Below are positions 36,430 to 46,550 of a DNA stretch of 64,000 nt, piece after piece (position 1 is the first letter of the stretch; every line of letters starts with the position of its first letter). Where the stretch lies: contig MWCO01000003.1 of NCBI GenBank assembly GCA_002070115.1, forward strand, positions 62,001 through 126,000. The letters run 5' to 3'. The notes beneath the pieces were generated by a model. It was not told the origin of the DNA, searched no databases, and worked only from the letters and a program-made list of their open reading frames with translations. A program made the position numbers and the translations under genes. Source of the DNA: Deltaproteobacteria bacterium ADurb.Bin207. Lineage in GTDB: Bacteria > Myxococcota_A > Polyangia > Polyangiales > Polyangiaceae.

Positions 36430-38040
36430 ATGCGATTGCCTCACGTCTTCACCCTTCTAACCCTGTTAGGAAGCCTCGCCGCTTGTGATCGAGGCTCCAA
36501 GACCGGCCAAACGCTCGCCAGCAATTCCGCAACGACATCCCAGCCCGAGTCGGTCGATTCGCTTGGTAACCCAGTGTTTTTACAGAGAGACACCCCACCT
36601 GAGGTGTCTCTGAGCGGCGCCTCCTCCGCCCAACACCTCTCCCTGCCCGGTTCGTCCAACCGACTTGCCGCCCTTGCTTGGGAAACCCCCATCTACAAGC
36701 TGCCGGACAAAGATTCCGTCCTTCTTGGCTATTTGCGGGTCGGAGCCATCGTTGCCGCCAGTGCTAAGCCTGTCGGTTATAAGGACTGCCCCGCCGGCTG
36801 GTATCAAATCGCTCCCTTCGGCCATGTTTGCATTGCGCCATCGAATGCAACCCTCGACCTTCAACACGAACTTGTCCGCGCGACAGCCCAACGCCCCGAC
36901 GTTACCAATCCGCTTCCCTACATATATGGCATCGTTCGAAAACCAGGTCCCATCTATTCCAAGCTCCCCTCGCTTCAAGAAGCCTCATCCGCGGAATCGG
37001 ATTTAGGTTCCCGCATGGCGGAATGGCTCGAGCTATCCGGTCCAAACGGTGCCTCCTTTCGCACCGACTTATGGCTTCGCTGGAAAGACCCAACCCAGGT
37101 TCCGACGCCCCAATCCCTCTGGGAATCGAAAGCTAACCTTCATATCCCTTGGTTTCTCGACGGTCGCTCTCCTCCCGGTAACCTTGCCAACCTTGGAAAA
37201 AACAAAAACGACCTCGTTGTCGGGCAAATGAGAAAACACCAAGGGTTTGCATTCATCGATACGGCGGTTCGCGACGGGCGACGCTATGGGATCACCACAC
37301 GACTGTTATCGATCCCCGTCGATCGCGTTCGCCCCATTGCGGGCTCTTCATTTCACGGTTTTGAAATTCCGTCCGACATCGATTTCCCCTTTGCTCTCGT
37401 TCGTGCTCGCAATGCCTTCGCTTACCGCATCGACAACGGAAAACGCACCAAAGCCAACCCGCTCGCCCATCGTTCGGCCATTGCCCTGGTCGACAAAAAA
37501 ACCTTTCATGGCGGGGTATTACACTATCAGACCGCAGATGGTTTCTGGGTTTCCGACCGTGAAGTATCCCGCCTCGACCCCGCGCGTCGTATGCCAGCTT
37601 GGGGAAAAAATGGCGAACGATGGATCGATATCAACATCACCAAACAAACTCTCGTCGCCTACGATGGTACCAAGCCTGTTTTTGCGACCCTCGTTTCGAC
37701 CGGAGAAGCCGGGCTCGGAGATCCGGAAAAGTCTAAATCGACCAAACGTGGAATTTTTCGGATCGATCGAAAACACTTGACTGCCACCATGTCCTCCTCC
37801 GAAGTCGGCGAAGAGTTCGAACTCAATGATATCCCCTTCGTGCAGTACTTCGAAGGCGGCTACGCACTCCACGCCGCCTATTGGCATGATGACTTCGGGG
37901 TGCCCAAAAGCCACGGTTGCATCAACCTCTCGCCAGATGACGCCAGACGGCTATTTTTCTGGACTGAGCCTCGAATCCCCCCGGATTGGCACTCGGTACA
38001 ACGCTCGCTCACCGGATCCGTCGTTTTCGTTCACCCTTGA
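36430..38040 (+). CDS. L,D-transpeptidase lipoprotein (YkuD domain)
   Basis: A 536-residue lipoprotein, start ATG 36430 (MRLPHVFTLLTLLGSLAACD), lipobox LAAC. Residues about 80-130 hold an SH3-like segment (GYLRVGAIVAA). The YkuD catalytic domain is about 395-535. WIDINITKQTLVAYDGTKPV and RGIFRIDRKHL are the usual beta strands, and FGVPKSHGCINLSPDDARRL contains the H-x..-SHGCxN signature with the nucleophile cysteine. Such enzymes make 3-3 peptidoglycan cross-links or attach lipoproteins. Immediately after the signal, at 36586-36611, AGAGACACC and GGTGTCTCT form an inverted repeat inside the coding region. Confidence 0.88.
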   Translation: MRLPHVFTLLTLLGSLAACDRGSKTGQTLASNSATTSQPESVDSLGNPVFLQRDTPPEVSLSGASSAQHLSLPGSSNRLAALAWETPIYKLPDKDSVLLGYLRVGAIVAASAKPVGYKDCPAGWYQIAPFGHVCIAPSNATLDLQHELVRATAQRPDVTNPLPYIYGIVRKPGPIYSKLPSLQEASSAESDLGSRMAEWLELSGPNGASFRTDLWLRWKDPTQVPTPQSLWESKANLHIPWFLDGRSPPGNLANLGKNKNDLVVGQMRKHQGFAFIDTAVRDGRRYGITTRLLSIPVDRVRPIAGSSFHGFEIPSDIDFPFALVRARNAFAYRIDNGKRTKANPLAHRSAIALVDKKTFHGGVLHYQTADGFWVSDREVSRLDPARRMPAWGKNGERWIDINITKQTLVAYDGTKPVFATLVSTGEAGLGDPEKSKSTKRGIFRIDRKHLTATMSSSEVGEEFELNDIPFVQYFEGGYALHAAYWHDDFGVPKSHGCINLSPDDARRLFFWTEPRIPPDWHSVQRSLTGSVVFVHP

Positions 38041-38056
38041 CCCGGCCCAATCCACA

Positions 38057-38569
38057 TCAGGGACACGCCTGCCCCGCTTCCACCGCTTCTATCGATACCT
38101 CAGCCTCCAAAGGCTCTTTCATTCGATCCAAGACGACAACGTCGTCGTCGTTGCGTAGTTCCACCCGAAGATGATGCTTTCCCGTTGGCGACGACAGCTT
38201 CTCGAACGGAACGTCGGTAACGAGGGAAGCGCTGCGAATCATTTCGTTTCCGTCGACAAAAAATACCGCATGCCCGCACTGTGAATACGTTTCGCCGCAA
38301 TAGCCGATGGGGCGCAATAGCCAGTTCTGCGCTTCGATGCGAACCCGGACCGCCGGAACTTCGTCATCGTGAAACATGACACATGCCCCGTCCGAAGGAA
38401 AAACAACCGATAGGGAAGGGGGACCGAGTGGGATTACCGCCTTGGTTTCATCGTCATCCCCGCACCCCGCCATGGTCAACACTGTCAGCCCCGCGACGAG
38501 CCACGTAACCAAGCAAGCAGCGTGTCTTCGACAGGTGCCAAGCCAACGCAAACGACGAATTCCAATCAT
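38057..38569 (-). CDS. Hypothetical lipoprotein
   Basis: A 170-residue protein with a basic N-terminus and lipobox in LVAGLTVLTMAGCGDDD. The mature part is beta-rich (PSLSVVFPSDGACVMFHDDE, VRVRIEAQNWLL, HAVFFVDGNEMI, HHLRVELRNDDDVVVLD), an Ig-like pattern. Start ATG 38569 lies 32 bases downstream of the SMC stop; an in-frame ATG at 38620 overlaps SMC. It converges on the L,D-transpeptidase gene. Function unknown. Confidence 0.55.
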   Translation of the reverse strand: MIGIRRLRWLGTCRRHAACLVTWLVAGLTVLTMAGCGDDDETKAVIPLGPPSLSVVFPSDGACVMFHDDEVPAVRVRIEAQNWLLRPIGYCGETYSQCGHAVFFVDGNEMIRSASLVTDVPFEKLSSPTGKHHLRVELRNDDDVVVLDRMKEPLEAEVSIEAVEAGQACP

Positions 38570-38600
38570 CACGGCCAACAGACTAATCTCCCATCGAACG

Positions 38601-41600
38601 CTACGCCACTGCCTCCGCACCCGCCACCCATCGCGGCTGTGCTGCCGGGTTCACCTTCACACTCACCAAACGAGATACACCGGGCTCTTGCATCGTGACC
38701 CCATACAATACATCCACCGACTGCATCGTCCTTTTGATATGCGTGATCAATATGAATTGAGAACGGTCCGTCATCGAACGCACCAGATCGTTGAACCGAG
38801 TCACATTGGCCTCGTCCAGCGGCGCGTCCACCTCGTCGAGCACGCAAAAAGGTGATGGTTTATGCTGGAAAATAGCGAAAATAAGGGATACCGCCGTCAG
38901 CGCCTTCTCGCCACCACTGAGCAATTCTATCGAGCCCACTTTCTTCCCCGGCGGTTGCGCTCGTATCTCTACCCCTGTTTCGAGCAAATCCTCCGGATTC
39001 GTCAGCACCAAGGTGGCTTTGCCGCCTTGGAACATACGCGGAAAAATCTCTTGAAATCGCTCGTTGACACTATCGAAGGTGTTGCGAAACAACCGACGAC
39101 TCTCCCGGTTCATTTGCTGGATTGCCTGCTCCAAGTCCGATAGCGCCTTTTCGAGATCCTGTTTTTGCGTCGTGTAAAACGTGTATCGCTCACTTGCCTT
39201 GTCATAGTCTTCTACCGCATCGAGATTCACCGGACCCATTCGATCAATCAGGTTTCCCAGCTCCTCGATGCGTGCCCGATGTTCGTCGTCCGGGCGCGGA
39301 CGCTTGTGATAATCCCCCACTACCGTTGCCAAACGAAGACCTCGAAACTTCTCCGCAATCGCCTCAAATAGGTGCTGTTTTTCGAGTTCCAACTTCTGAA
39401 GCGCCATCTCATGACGGCGCTGCTTTTCCACGTCTTGATCCAACCGATCACGCAATTCCTTGATTTCGGTTTCATGAACCGCCAGCGCGCTGCGTGCCGC
39501 ATCCAACGATTGTTTGCGTCGTTCGAATTCTGCATGCGAGGCTTTTGCCGCGATCGATGCTTCGACCATTCGTTCTTTCAACGAATACAATTCCGCGGCG
39601 ACATGCCCTTGCTCTACGGACGAGGAGGTGATCTCTTGCTCGAGCCCATGGTCTCGATCGAGCAGTTCATGGATGGAACGATCCAGTCTTTCCTGGGTTG
39701 CACGCATCGAACTCGCTTGCTCTCGAATGCGCACAAACTCGATTTTCCGCTCCGTACAGGTCTCTTTCTGTAGCGATACTTGTTCAGTAAAGTTGCGAGA
39801 TTCCTGCTCCGCCACCTCGAGTTGTTCCGCGACAGCTTTCGCCTCAGCCTGCGATCGGAGCAAGGTTCGTTCCACCTCATCACGCTCGAGCGCGGTATCG
39901 TCGAGACGCATGTCGAGCGCCTCCACTTCCTTTTCAATCTCACCAAGTCTCGAGTTCACCGTGGTCATCTGATCGTCGAAACGCCGAAGATCATGGTCGA
40001 GTGTTACCTTTTCGAGCTGCAAATCGCGCTCTGCGCTTCGCTGCCGTTCGAGCTGGTCCCCCAACTCGAGTATCTCTTTTCGAAGTGATTCATGCGATGC
40101 CAAGGCAGTATCCGCGCGCTTTTCCTGTTCGACAACCTGCTGGCGCATCTCACGAAGCCGCAGCTTCTGCTGGACGAGGGCCGCCGCGACCTCATCCCCA
40201 GCCCCGCCACTTATCCGGCCATCGCGGTGATATACCGTTCCCTCCACGGTGACGAGCGTTGCTTGCACACCTTGTGATCGAAGGCTTCGCGCCGTGTCGG
40301 TATTTTCAACCAATAAGGCGTCGCCCACCAAGGCGTGCATAAGAGCCTCATATTCGCGGGGATAGCGCAACCGATGCAGCAGCGGTCCAAGGACCCCCGC
40401 GGCTTTCACATCCCACGCCGTCGCGACGAATGGTGGACTACAAAAGATGACGCTCGCTCGACCCGCTTTGCGTGCCGCAAGTTCCCGAAGCAGCACGGTG
40501 GCTCGGTCCATATCACGTACGACAACGGTCTGGAGTCTGTCTCCCATCAACGCCGCGAACGGAACAAGACAATCTTCGTGCGGTTCGATGAGATCCGCCA
40601 CCATTCCCACGATGCATGGATCACGGGTATCCATGAGCGATCTTGTTCCCGATCCCACGCCTTCGAGACGCGCATGCACCTCCTCCAAAGCGCGAAGTTG
40701 CCCTCGACTCTGACTCAATTCACTTTTTACCGACTCCACATGCCGGTCACTGGCTACCATACGCTCTCGCAAGCCTTGCAGTTGCGTGGAATAGTCACTC
40801 ACCTTTTGTGTCGCCGATTGCAGGTCTTGATCCAGTGTGACGACGGATTGAGCGAGCGATGCACGCCGGTCCTGCACTTCCTTCAAGTCTTCGCGAAAAC
40901 GTTCGGAATCGATGATCAGTCTTTCTCGACGCAAGCGCATATCTTCGAAACGCTGGTCGAAGGCGGAAAGACGCTCTTGGCAAGCGGCGGCCGAGGCGCT
41001 GCTTTTCGCCATTGTCGTTCGGAGCCAGCTCGTTCGCGTTTCCACTTCGCGCAATTCGTGTTCGCGCAAGCGAAGCTTGTCTTCCTCGATGCGCAATCGC
41101 TCAGCATGCTCCGCCTCCGTCTGTTCGAATTTCGACAGGTTTTCGCGGACAGCCGCTTGCTCTTTTTGAAGTCGTTCTGCCTCGATTCGTAGTCGCTGCC
41201 GTTCCTGGGCAGCGGCTTGTTGGCGTTCTCGAAGCACCCCCAGCCGGTCCATCGAGCGCTGCGCTTTGGCATCGCAGGTTCGTACTTCGTTATCAGCGAG
41301 AAATGCAGCGTTTTGATCCTTGTCGACCTGGTTTTCCAAGAGGACGCATTCCGCTCGGCCCGCTTCCAGCACCGATTGGCGCGTGCCGAGTTCCGTTCGC
41401 TCTTGCTCGACCCGCTCACGGGTCTGTTCGACTGCACCCCGCTCCACTTTTTCCACCGCCAAAATGGCAAGCAATCGGTGTGAAGCCTCATGCAACACAA
41501 GATCGTCGTGCTCTCGGCGGTAGTCGAGATACCGCTTGGCTTTGGCCGCCTGACGCTTCAACGACGCCATGTTGTGCTCGATCTCGGTGACGATATCTCC

Positions 41601-42194
41601 TACCCGCAGCAGGTTCTGGCGCGTGAGATCCATCTTGATCTCCGCTTGCTTTTTTCGATGCTTGTACTTGGTGATGCCAGCCGCTTCCTCGATGAGCAAA
41701 CGTCTATCCTCAGGTTTTGCCGAGACAATCAACCCGATTTTCCCCTGCTCGATGATCGAATACGCCTTGCTCCCCACGCCGGTTCCCAAAAATAGATCAT
41801 TCAGATCCTTGAGTCGCACTTGCGTCTTGTTTACCAAGTACTCGCTCGTGCCGTCGCGATAGAGCCTGCGGGTGACCGCGATCTCGGGATAGTCCCGGTA
41901 TTCGATGGGCAGCGTTCGGGCGATTTCCGGATCCGAATTGGAAAACGTGATGGTGACTTCGGCGAAACCGAATGGTTTTCGGCTTTCCGAACCCGAAAAA
42001 ATGACGTCGCCCATCGATTTGCCTCGCAATTGACGAGGCGATTGCTCTCCCATACACCAACGGATGGCATCCACGATGTTTGACTTCCCGCATCCGTTGG
42101 GTCCGACGATCCCCGTCACATCGTGGTCGAAGTGGACCACCGTGCGGTCGACGAATGACTTGAAGCCAGAGATTTCGAGCTTCTTGATATACAT
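38601..42194 (-). CDS. smc: Chromosome segregation protein SMC
   Basis: A 1197-residue ATPase of chromosome condensation. Start ATG 42194 (MYIKKLEISGFKSFVDRTVV), chosen because the family begins exactly so; the frame is open to 42341. Walker A is GIVGPNGCGKSN (about 28-40). Two long coiled coils flank the hinge near residues 515-640 (SLMDTRDPCIVGMVADLIEP, DRLQTVVVRDMDRATVLLRE). The C-terminal head has ELLSGGEKALTAVSLIFAIF and Walker B in PFCVLDEVDAPLDEANVTRF. ScpA/ScpB are not in the window. It is divergent from the zinc ribbon gene. Confidence 0.97.
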   Translation of the reverse strand: MYIKKLEISGFKSFVDRTVVHFDHDVTGIVGPNGCGKSNIVDAIRWCMGEQSPRQLRGKSMGDVIFSGSESRKPFGFAEVTITFSNSDPEIARTLPIEYRDYPEIAVTRRLYRDGTSEYLVNKTQVRLKDLNDLFLGTGVGSKAYSIIEQGKIGLIVSAKPEDRRLLIEEAAGITKYKHRKKQAEIKMDLTRQNLLRVGDIVTEIEHNMASLKRQAAKAKRYLDYRREHDDLVLHEASHRLLAILAVEKVERGAVEQTRERVEQERTELGTRQSVLEAGRAECVLLENQVDKDQNAAFLADNEVRTCDAKAQRSMDRLGVLRERQQAAAQERQRLRIEAERLQKEQAAVRENLSKFEQTEAEHAERLRIEEDKLRLREHELREVETRTSWLRTTMAKSSASAAACQERLSAFDQRFEDMRLRRERLIIDSERFREDLKEVQDRRASLAQSVVTLDQDLQSATQKVSDYSTQLQGLRERMVASDRHVESVKSELSQSRGQLRALEEVHARLEGVGSGTRSLMDTRDPCIVGMVADLIEPHEDCLVPFAALMGDRLQTVVVRDMDRATVLLRELAARKAGRASVIFCSPPFVATAWDVKAAGVLGPLLHRLRYPREYEALMHALVGDALLVENTDTARSLRSQGVQATLVTVEGTVYHRDGRISGGAGDEVAAALVQQKLRLREMRQQVVEQEKRADTALASHESLRKEILELGDQLERQRSAERDLQLEKVTLDHDLRRFDDQMTTVNSRLGEIEKEVEALDMRLDDTALERDEVERTLLRSQAEAKAVAEQLEVAEQESRNFTEQVSLQKETCTERKIEFVRIREQASSMRATQERLDRSIHELLDRDHGLEQEITSSSVEQGHVAAELYSLKERMVEASIAAKASHAEFERRKQSLDAARSALAVHETEIKELRDRLDQDVEKQRRHEMALQKLELEKQHLFEAIAEKFRGLRLATVVGDYHKRPRPDDEHRARIEELGNLIDRMGPVNLDAVEDYDKASERYTFYTTQKQDLEKALSDLEQAIQQMNRESRRLFRNTFDSVNERFQEIFPRMFQGGKATLVLTNPEDLLETGVEIRAQPPGKKVGSIELLSGGEKALTAVSLIFAIFQHKPSPFCVLDEVDAPLDEANVTRFNDLVRSMTDRSQFILITHIKRTMQSVDVLYGVTMQEPGVSRLVSVKVNPAAQPRWVAGAEAVA

Positions 42195-42405
42195 GATGTG
42201 GACTGACGTGAACGGACCGTGGGTGTCATTTGATGACGTGACATATATGGTCCTGCCCCTCCTGCTACCTGTACTGCGTTCGGAGCGCAAGGCTTTCGAA
42301 CGTTCAGACAGTGGATGGACTCTTGACAGAATGATTCGCAAGACGCATCGGGAAGCGTGCGTCGCGGCGGATTGATGCTACGCCGTGCAGGAAAGGTGTC
42401 TGACT

Positions 42406-42729
42406 ATGCCTACTTACGAGTATAAGTGCGCCGCCTGCGGCCACGAATGGGAGGAAGAACAACGGATCGTCGATGCCCCGCTCGATACTTGCCCCGCCTG
42501 TAAGGAAAAAACAGCCCATCGACAAATTTCGGCTGGCAATTTCATCCTCAAAGGCGGTGGCTGGTACGCGGACTTGTATTCGAGCCCTTCGAAAAAGGGA
42601 GGAAATGGGGGTGCCTCCAAGTCTTCCCAGCCTTCCCATTCTTCCCAACCTTCCAAGGAGCCTGCAACCCCTTCATCCTCCGCTAGTTCTCCAGCGGCCA
42701 ACACCGCCGATTCCTCAAAAACATCCTAG
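42406..42729 (+). CDS. FmdB-family zinc ribbon protein
   Basis: A 107-residue protein. MPTYEYKCAACGHEWEEEQR and LDTCPACKEK give the CxxC...CxxC zinc ribbon of the FmdB regulatory-type family; FILKGGGWYADLY is the conserved follow-on. The tail is Ser/Pro-rich low complexity. Start ATG 42406 with AGGAAAGGTG upstream. In other bacteria such proteins are often called regulators without direct evidence. It lies in the 211-base divergent space from smc and before a hypothetical gene. Confidence 0.85.
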   Translation: MPTYEYKCAACGHEWEEEQRIVDAPLDTCPACKEKTAHRQISAGNFILKGGGWYADLYSSPSKKGGNGGASKSSQPSHSSQPSKEPATPSSSASSPAANTADSSKTS

Positions 42730-42817
42730 GGTTAAGCAAGCGGAGGCTCCGTTTCGATGCGCCTTTCGGAACGTGTACCCCAGGCGAAGAATAGTGCTAG
42801 TATCGCCTCCAATACTC

Positions 42818-43423
42818 ATGATCCCAAAAAATCCAGGGGGTCGCTCCCGAAAACTTGGGAAAGGTCGGTCCGGGCGTTCATCCAAACCCCCGCCACCAGA
42901 AATATCTCTCGAGCAACGACCTGTCGGTCGTGCCACCTTGAACGCGATTCTTCGCGAAATGCAGGAAGATATTCCGCTGGTCCGAAAGCCTTTCGTCACC
43001 ATCGGATATGACGAAAAACCACTCGGCGACGATGTGTCTCCTGCGGAATCCTATGCCCCCACGTGTATCGACGATGCAAACGCGGCTCCCGAAATCATCG
43101 TCTCCGAAACTCGTCCAGGGTTGGAAACCATGGCGGTGATCGACGAAGAACTGCTGCGTGATGCACGGCAAGCCCTGCAACGGCAATCTTCCGAAACGCT
43201 CAGAAGTGCTGAAGTCTTGGAGTTGCTGACCTTCGTCATTCTCGACAAATCCTTGCCCCTGTCTGCTTCGATGGAAGAACGACGTACGTTCGTCGCGGAA
43301 CGTCTTTGGCATCGACTGCCTGCCGGTGGAATCAATGCCGTTCGAAGAATCGACATTCGTCCTGCGGATGAAACGGCGTTGATGATGCGCGTGTGGTGTG
43401 CTGTGCCAAAACTGACACCTTAA
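42818..43423 (+). CDS. Hypothetical protein upstream of leuS
   Basis: A 201-residue soluble protein. The start ATG 42818 (MIPKNPGGRSRKLGKGRSGR) is a guess; the frame is open further upstream, but that part antisenses other code. The N-terminus is basic and Gly/Arg/Pro-rich, the middle acidic, and the C-terminal 70 residues helical with RSAEVLELLTFVILDKSLPL and RRTFVAERLWHRLPAGGINA, ending in an alternating strand. No family recognised. It lies between a zinc ribbon gene and leuS, 46 bases before leuS. Confidence 0.5.
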   Translation: MIPKNPGGRSRKLGKGRSGRSSKPPPPEISLEQRPVGRATLNAILREMQEDIPLVRKPFVTIGYDEKPLGDDVSPAESYAPTCIDDANAAPEIIVSETRPGLETMAVIDEELLRDARQALQRQSSETLRSAEVLELLTFVILDKSLPLSASMEERRTFVAERLWHRLPAGGINAVRRIDIRPADETALMMRVWCAVPKLTP

Positions 43424-43469
43424 CTTTCCGCGCCCTGTCCTCGGTCCGTGTGCTACACGGTGGGCGCTC

Positions 43470-45950
43470 ATGTCAACTACGCCGAAGAATCAAGAAGACC
43501 GCTACAGCCCCGCTTTCATCGAACCCAAGTGGCAAACGTATTGGGATGAACACCATACGTTTCGCTCGGTGCGTCGACCCGGGCATCCCAAACTCTACGT
43601 GCTCGACATGTTTCCCTACCCCTCGGGTGCGGGTCTGCACGTGGGTCACCCGGAAGGGTATACCGCAACCGATATCGTGGCCAGACACGCCCGAATGAAA
43701 GGCGTCGATGTTCTGCATCCCATGGGTTGGGACGCTTTCGGCCTGCCCGCGGAACAATACGCCATCCAAACCGGAACCCATCCGTCCCAAAAAACGAAAG
43801 AAAACATCGAGAACTTCCGACGACAACTCAAAATGCTCGGATTTTCTTACGATTGGGAACGGGAAATCGACACCACCCAATCGGATTATGTTCGTTGGAC
43901 GCAATGGATTTTTCTACAAATCTTCCATCAAGGCCTTGCCGTCCAATCCGAGATCCCAGTCAATTGGTGCTCCGAACTCGGCACTGTCCTTGCCAATGAA
44001 GAAGTCATCGATGGAAAAAGCGAACGTGGCGGCCATCCTGTGCAGCGAATTCCCCTTCGACAATGGTCGCTCAAGATCACGGAGTATGCAGACCGATTGG
44101 TCCATGATCTCGAATGCGTGGATTGGCCCGACACCAAACTCAAGCAAATCAACTGGATCGGTCGCAGTGAAGGATGCGAGATCGAGTTCGCCGTCGACCA
44201 ATATCCAAGCTCCCTTCGCGTCTTCACCACGCGCCCCGATACCCTATTCGGCGCAACCTATGTGGTCATTGCCCCCGAACACCCCCTCGTGGAAACCATC
44301 TCTGCCGCCTCGTGCAAAGATGCCGTTCGAGCCTATGTCCAGGCCGCTTCCGCGCGAAGCGATCTGGATCGAGTGGCCACTTCCAAAGACAAAACAGGTG
44401 TAGCCACCGGCGCATTTGCACGTCATCCGTTAACCGGAGAGAAAATTCCGATCTGGGTTGCGGACTATGTACTCGGTTCCTATGGAACCGGCGCCGTCAT
44501 GGCCGTGCCCGGGCACGATGAGCGCGACTTTGTCTTCGCGCAAAAACACGATCTTCCGATCATCGAAGTCGTCAGTCCCGATGGAAGCCTGAGCGAATCG
44601 CTATTAAGCCCGTTTATCGAAGATGGGATCTCCGTGCGTTCCGGAGCGTTCGATGGTTTGCCGACCCCCGAAATGAAACGCCGCATCATCGATCACCTGG
44701 AACGACACCATCTCGGAAAAGCGTCCGTCAGCTATAAACTTCGTGATTGGGTGTTTTCCCGGCAACGCTATTGGGGCGAACCCTTTCCCATCTATTTTCC
44801 CGTCGAGGTCGCAAATGACGGTGATCCCCGCAAAGGTGACCCCCATACCATCCGTTACGACCAACCCATCGCCGTCGATGAATCCGAACTACCCGTGAAT
44901 TTGCCAGACCTTCACGACTTCCGTCCAAGCAACGATCCAAGGGGGCCTCTGGCTCGCGCCCTCGATTGGGTGTTCTTTCAACGCGATGGAAAGTGGTTTG
45001 CTCGCGAGACCAATACCATGCCCCAATGGGCTGGTTCGTGCTGGTACTACCTTCGTTTCCTGGACCCGCGTAACGACAAGCGGCCGTTTTCAGAGCAATC
45101 CTACGACGATTGGATGCCCGTCGATCTGTATGTAGGCGGTAGCGAGCATGCCGTGCTGCATCTTTTATATGCGCGGTTCTGGCATAAGGTGCTGTTCGAT
45201 ATCGGCTTGGTCAAGCATCGAGAGCCGTTTCACAAGCTCGTCCATCAAGGGATGATCCTTGGGGAAAACAATGAAAAAATGTCGAAATCTCGAGGAAATG
45301 TCATCAACCCGGACGATGTGGTTCGCGAATTCGGCGCTGATGCCCTTCGCGCCTACGAGATGTTCATGGGGCCCCTCGAACAGGTCAAACCCTGGAAGAC
45401 AAGTGGAATTCAAGGGGTGCGACGTTTTCTCGAGCGCGTTTATAAGCTGTGCTTGTCTTCCGAAGCGGAGGCGAAGGCCGATGAGGCAACTCTGCGGCTC
45501 GTGCATAAAACCATCAAGAAAGTGGGCGATGACATTGAAGCGATGCACTTCAATACTGCTGTCAGCGCCTTGATGATTCTGTCGAATCACCTTTCTACGC
45601 TGCAACCGGTGCCCATGGATGCGGCGCGAACACTGGTCCTTCTGTTGTCGCCCATCACACCTCATCTTGCGGAAGAACTGTGGCAACGTCTTGGCGGCAC
45701 GCCATCGGTATCCTTACAACCGTGGCCTACCTACGATGAAGCCCTCGTTCGCGAAGATGTCGTGGAAATCGGGGTGCAAGTGAACGGGAAAGTGAGAGGA
45801 AGAATCGCTTTGGCGCGTGATGCTTCCGAAGATGAAGCCCTCGCTCTCGCCCTGGAACAAGAAAACGTTCGTGCTCATGTCCCCGATGGCTCCGTGCGCA
45901 AAATCATCTATCGACCCGCGCAAATTCTCAATATCATCGTGGCAAAGTAG
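43470..45950 (+). CDS. leuS: Leucyl-tRNA synthetase
   Basis: Charges tRNA-Leu. An 826-residue class I synthetase. The HIGH motif is HVGH in PYPSGAGLHVGHPEGYTATD; the KMSKS loop is intact in GENNEKMSKSRGNVINPDD. The editing domain contains HPLTGEKIPIWVADYVLGSY and GTGAVMAVPGHDERDFVFAQ, with the aspartate that shields leucine. The C-terminal domain ends VRKIIYRPAQILNIIVAK. Start ATG 43470. It is followed after six bases by an LptE-like gene, an order common in Gram-negatives. The coding strand is C-rich early and G-rich late. Confidence 0.97.
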   Translation: MSTTPKNQEDRYSPAFIEPKWQTYWDEHHTFRSVRRPGHPKLYVLDMFPYPSGAGLHVGHPEGYTATDIVARHARMKGVDVLHPMGWDAFGLPAEQYAIQTGTHPSQKTKENIENFRRQLKMLGFSYDWEREIDTTQSDYVRWTQWIFLQIFHQGLAVQSEIPVNWCSELGTVLANEEVIDGKSERGGHPVQRIPLRQWSLKITEYADRLVHDLECVDWPDTKLKQINWIGRSEGCEIEFAVDQYPSSLRVFTTRPDTLFGATYVVIAPEHPLVETISAASCKDAVRAYVQAASARSDLDRVATSKDKTGVATGAFARHPLTGEKIPIWVADYVLGSYGTGAVMAVPGHDERDFVFAQKHDLPIIEVVSPDGSLSESLLSPFIEDGISVRSGAFDGLPTPEMKRRIIDHLERHHLGKASVSYKLRDWVFSRQRYWGEPFPIYFPVEVANDGDPRKGDPHTIRYDQPIAVDESELPVNLPDLHDFRPSNDPRGPLARALDWVFFQRDGKWFARETNTMPQWAGSCWYYLRFLDPRNDKRPFSEQSYDDWMPVDLYVGGSEHAVLHLLYARFWHKVLFDIGLVKHREPFHKLVHQGMILGENNEKMSKSRGNVINPDDVVREFGADALRAYEMFMGPLEQVKPWKTSGIQGVRRFLERVYKLCLSSEAEAKADEATLRLVHKTIKKVGDDIEAMHFNTAVSALMILSNHLSTLQPVPMDAARTLVLLLSPITPHLAEELWQRLGGTPSVSLQPWPTYDEALVREDVVEIGVQVNGKVRGRIALARDASEDEALALALEQENVRAHVPDGSVRKIIYRPAQILNIIVAK

Positions 45951-45956
45951 CGAGCC

Positions 45957-46469
45957 GTGATCCTTCGCCAGCTCATCCAGGTGTCGATCATCGCGGTGGG
46001 GGCGCTCGGTTGTGGCTATCGATCGACTCTCCCGTCCGCAGCGCCAAGTCACTGGTGTGTACAGACACATTTGGCTCCGGCTTTGTACCCCCAAGCATCT
46101 GCCGCACTCGTTTTCGGTGTGCGAGAGGCGCTGGCGCAACGAGGATGGTTGGCAAATTGTAGCAACGCTCGGGTGCTTCGAGTCCAAGTCCTTGATGTTC
46201 GATTCGAAACGGAAGGGCTGATTGCACAATCTTCGGCGGCATCCGCCCGCGCCATGCGTGTTGTCGTCTCCGCCGCTGCGGATATCGATCGTTCACCGGC
46301 GGATAGGGAACTGATGGTGACCGAATCATACGAGGTGGCGTCGATGGATTCGCCGCTTGCGCAGGAACAAGCCAACGATATTGGGGTGGTCACAGCGGCG
46401 AGACAGGCCGGCCATAGGCTCGTTCAAAAGCTTGCCCACGAGCCTTCCGTCGGCACTTCGTCTCCTTGA
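45957..46469 (+). CDS. lptE: LptE-like lipoprotein
   Basis: LptE partners LptD to place lipopolysaccharide in the outer membrane. A 170-residue protein from GTG 45957, six bases after leuS. The signal ends in VGALGCGYR (lipobox ALGC, then GY as in LptE). The middle strand-helix pattern (LYPQASAALVFGVREALAQR) and later VRFETEGLIAQSSAASARAM fit the LptE fold. Sequence conservation in this family is low, so the assignment leans on leuS-lptE order plus the lipobox. No LptD in the window. Confidence 0.7.
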   Translation: MILRQLIQVSIIAVGALGCGYRSTLPSAAPSHWCVQTHLAPALYPQASAALVFGVREALAQRGWLANCSNARVLRVQVLDVRFETEGLIAQSSAASARAMRVVVSAAADIDRSPADRELMVTESYEVASMDSPLAQEQANDIGVVTAARQAGHRLVQKLAHEPSVGTSSP

Positions 46470-46475
46470 TGCATT

Positions 46476-46493
46476 TGTAACTATTTGTATTTA
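46476..46493 (+). repeat. 3' intergenic AT-rich element, copy 4 (identical 18-mer to copy 2)
   Basis: TGTAACTATTTGTATTTA begins six bases after the lptE stop, in the gene's direction. It is the exact reverse complement of the 18-mer at 14723-14740, 31.7 kb away. Confidence 0.65.
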
Positions 46494-46550
46494 CGAATAA
46501 ATTATGCTCTCGTTGGCCTGAGTGCCGTTGGGTGATACCGTGCTAACACC

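Noticed and set aside
36586-36611. Inverted repeat AGAGACACC/GGTGTCTCT as a terminator
   Set aside because: It lies inside the L,D-transpeptidase coding region, without a T-tract; probably incidental.
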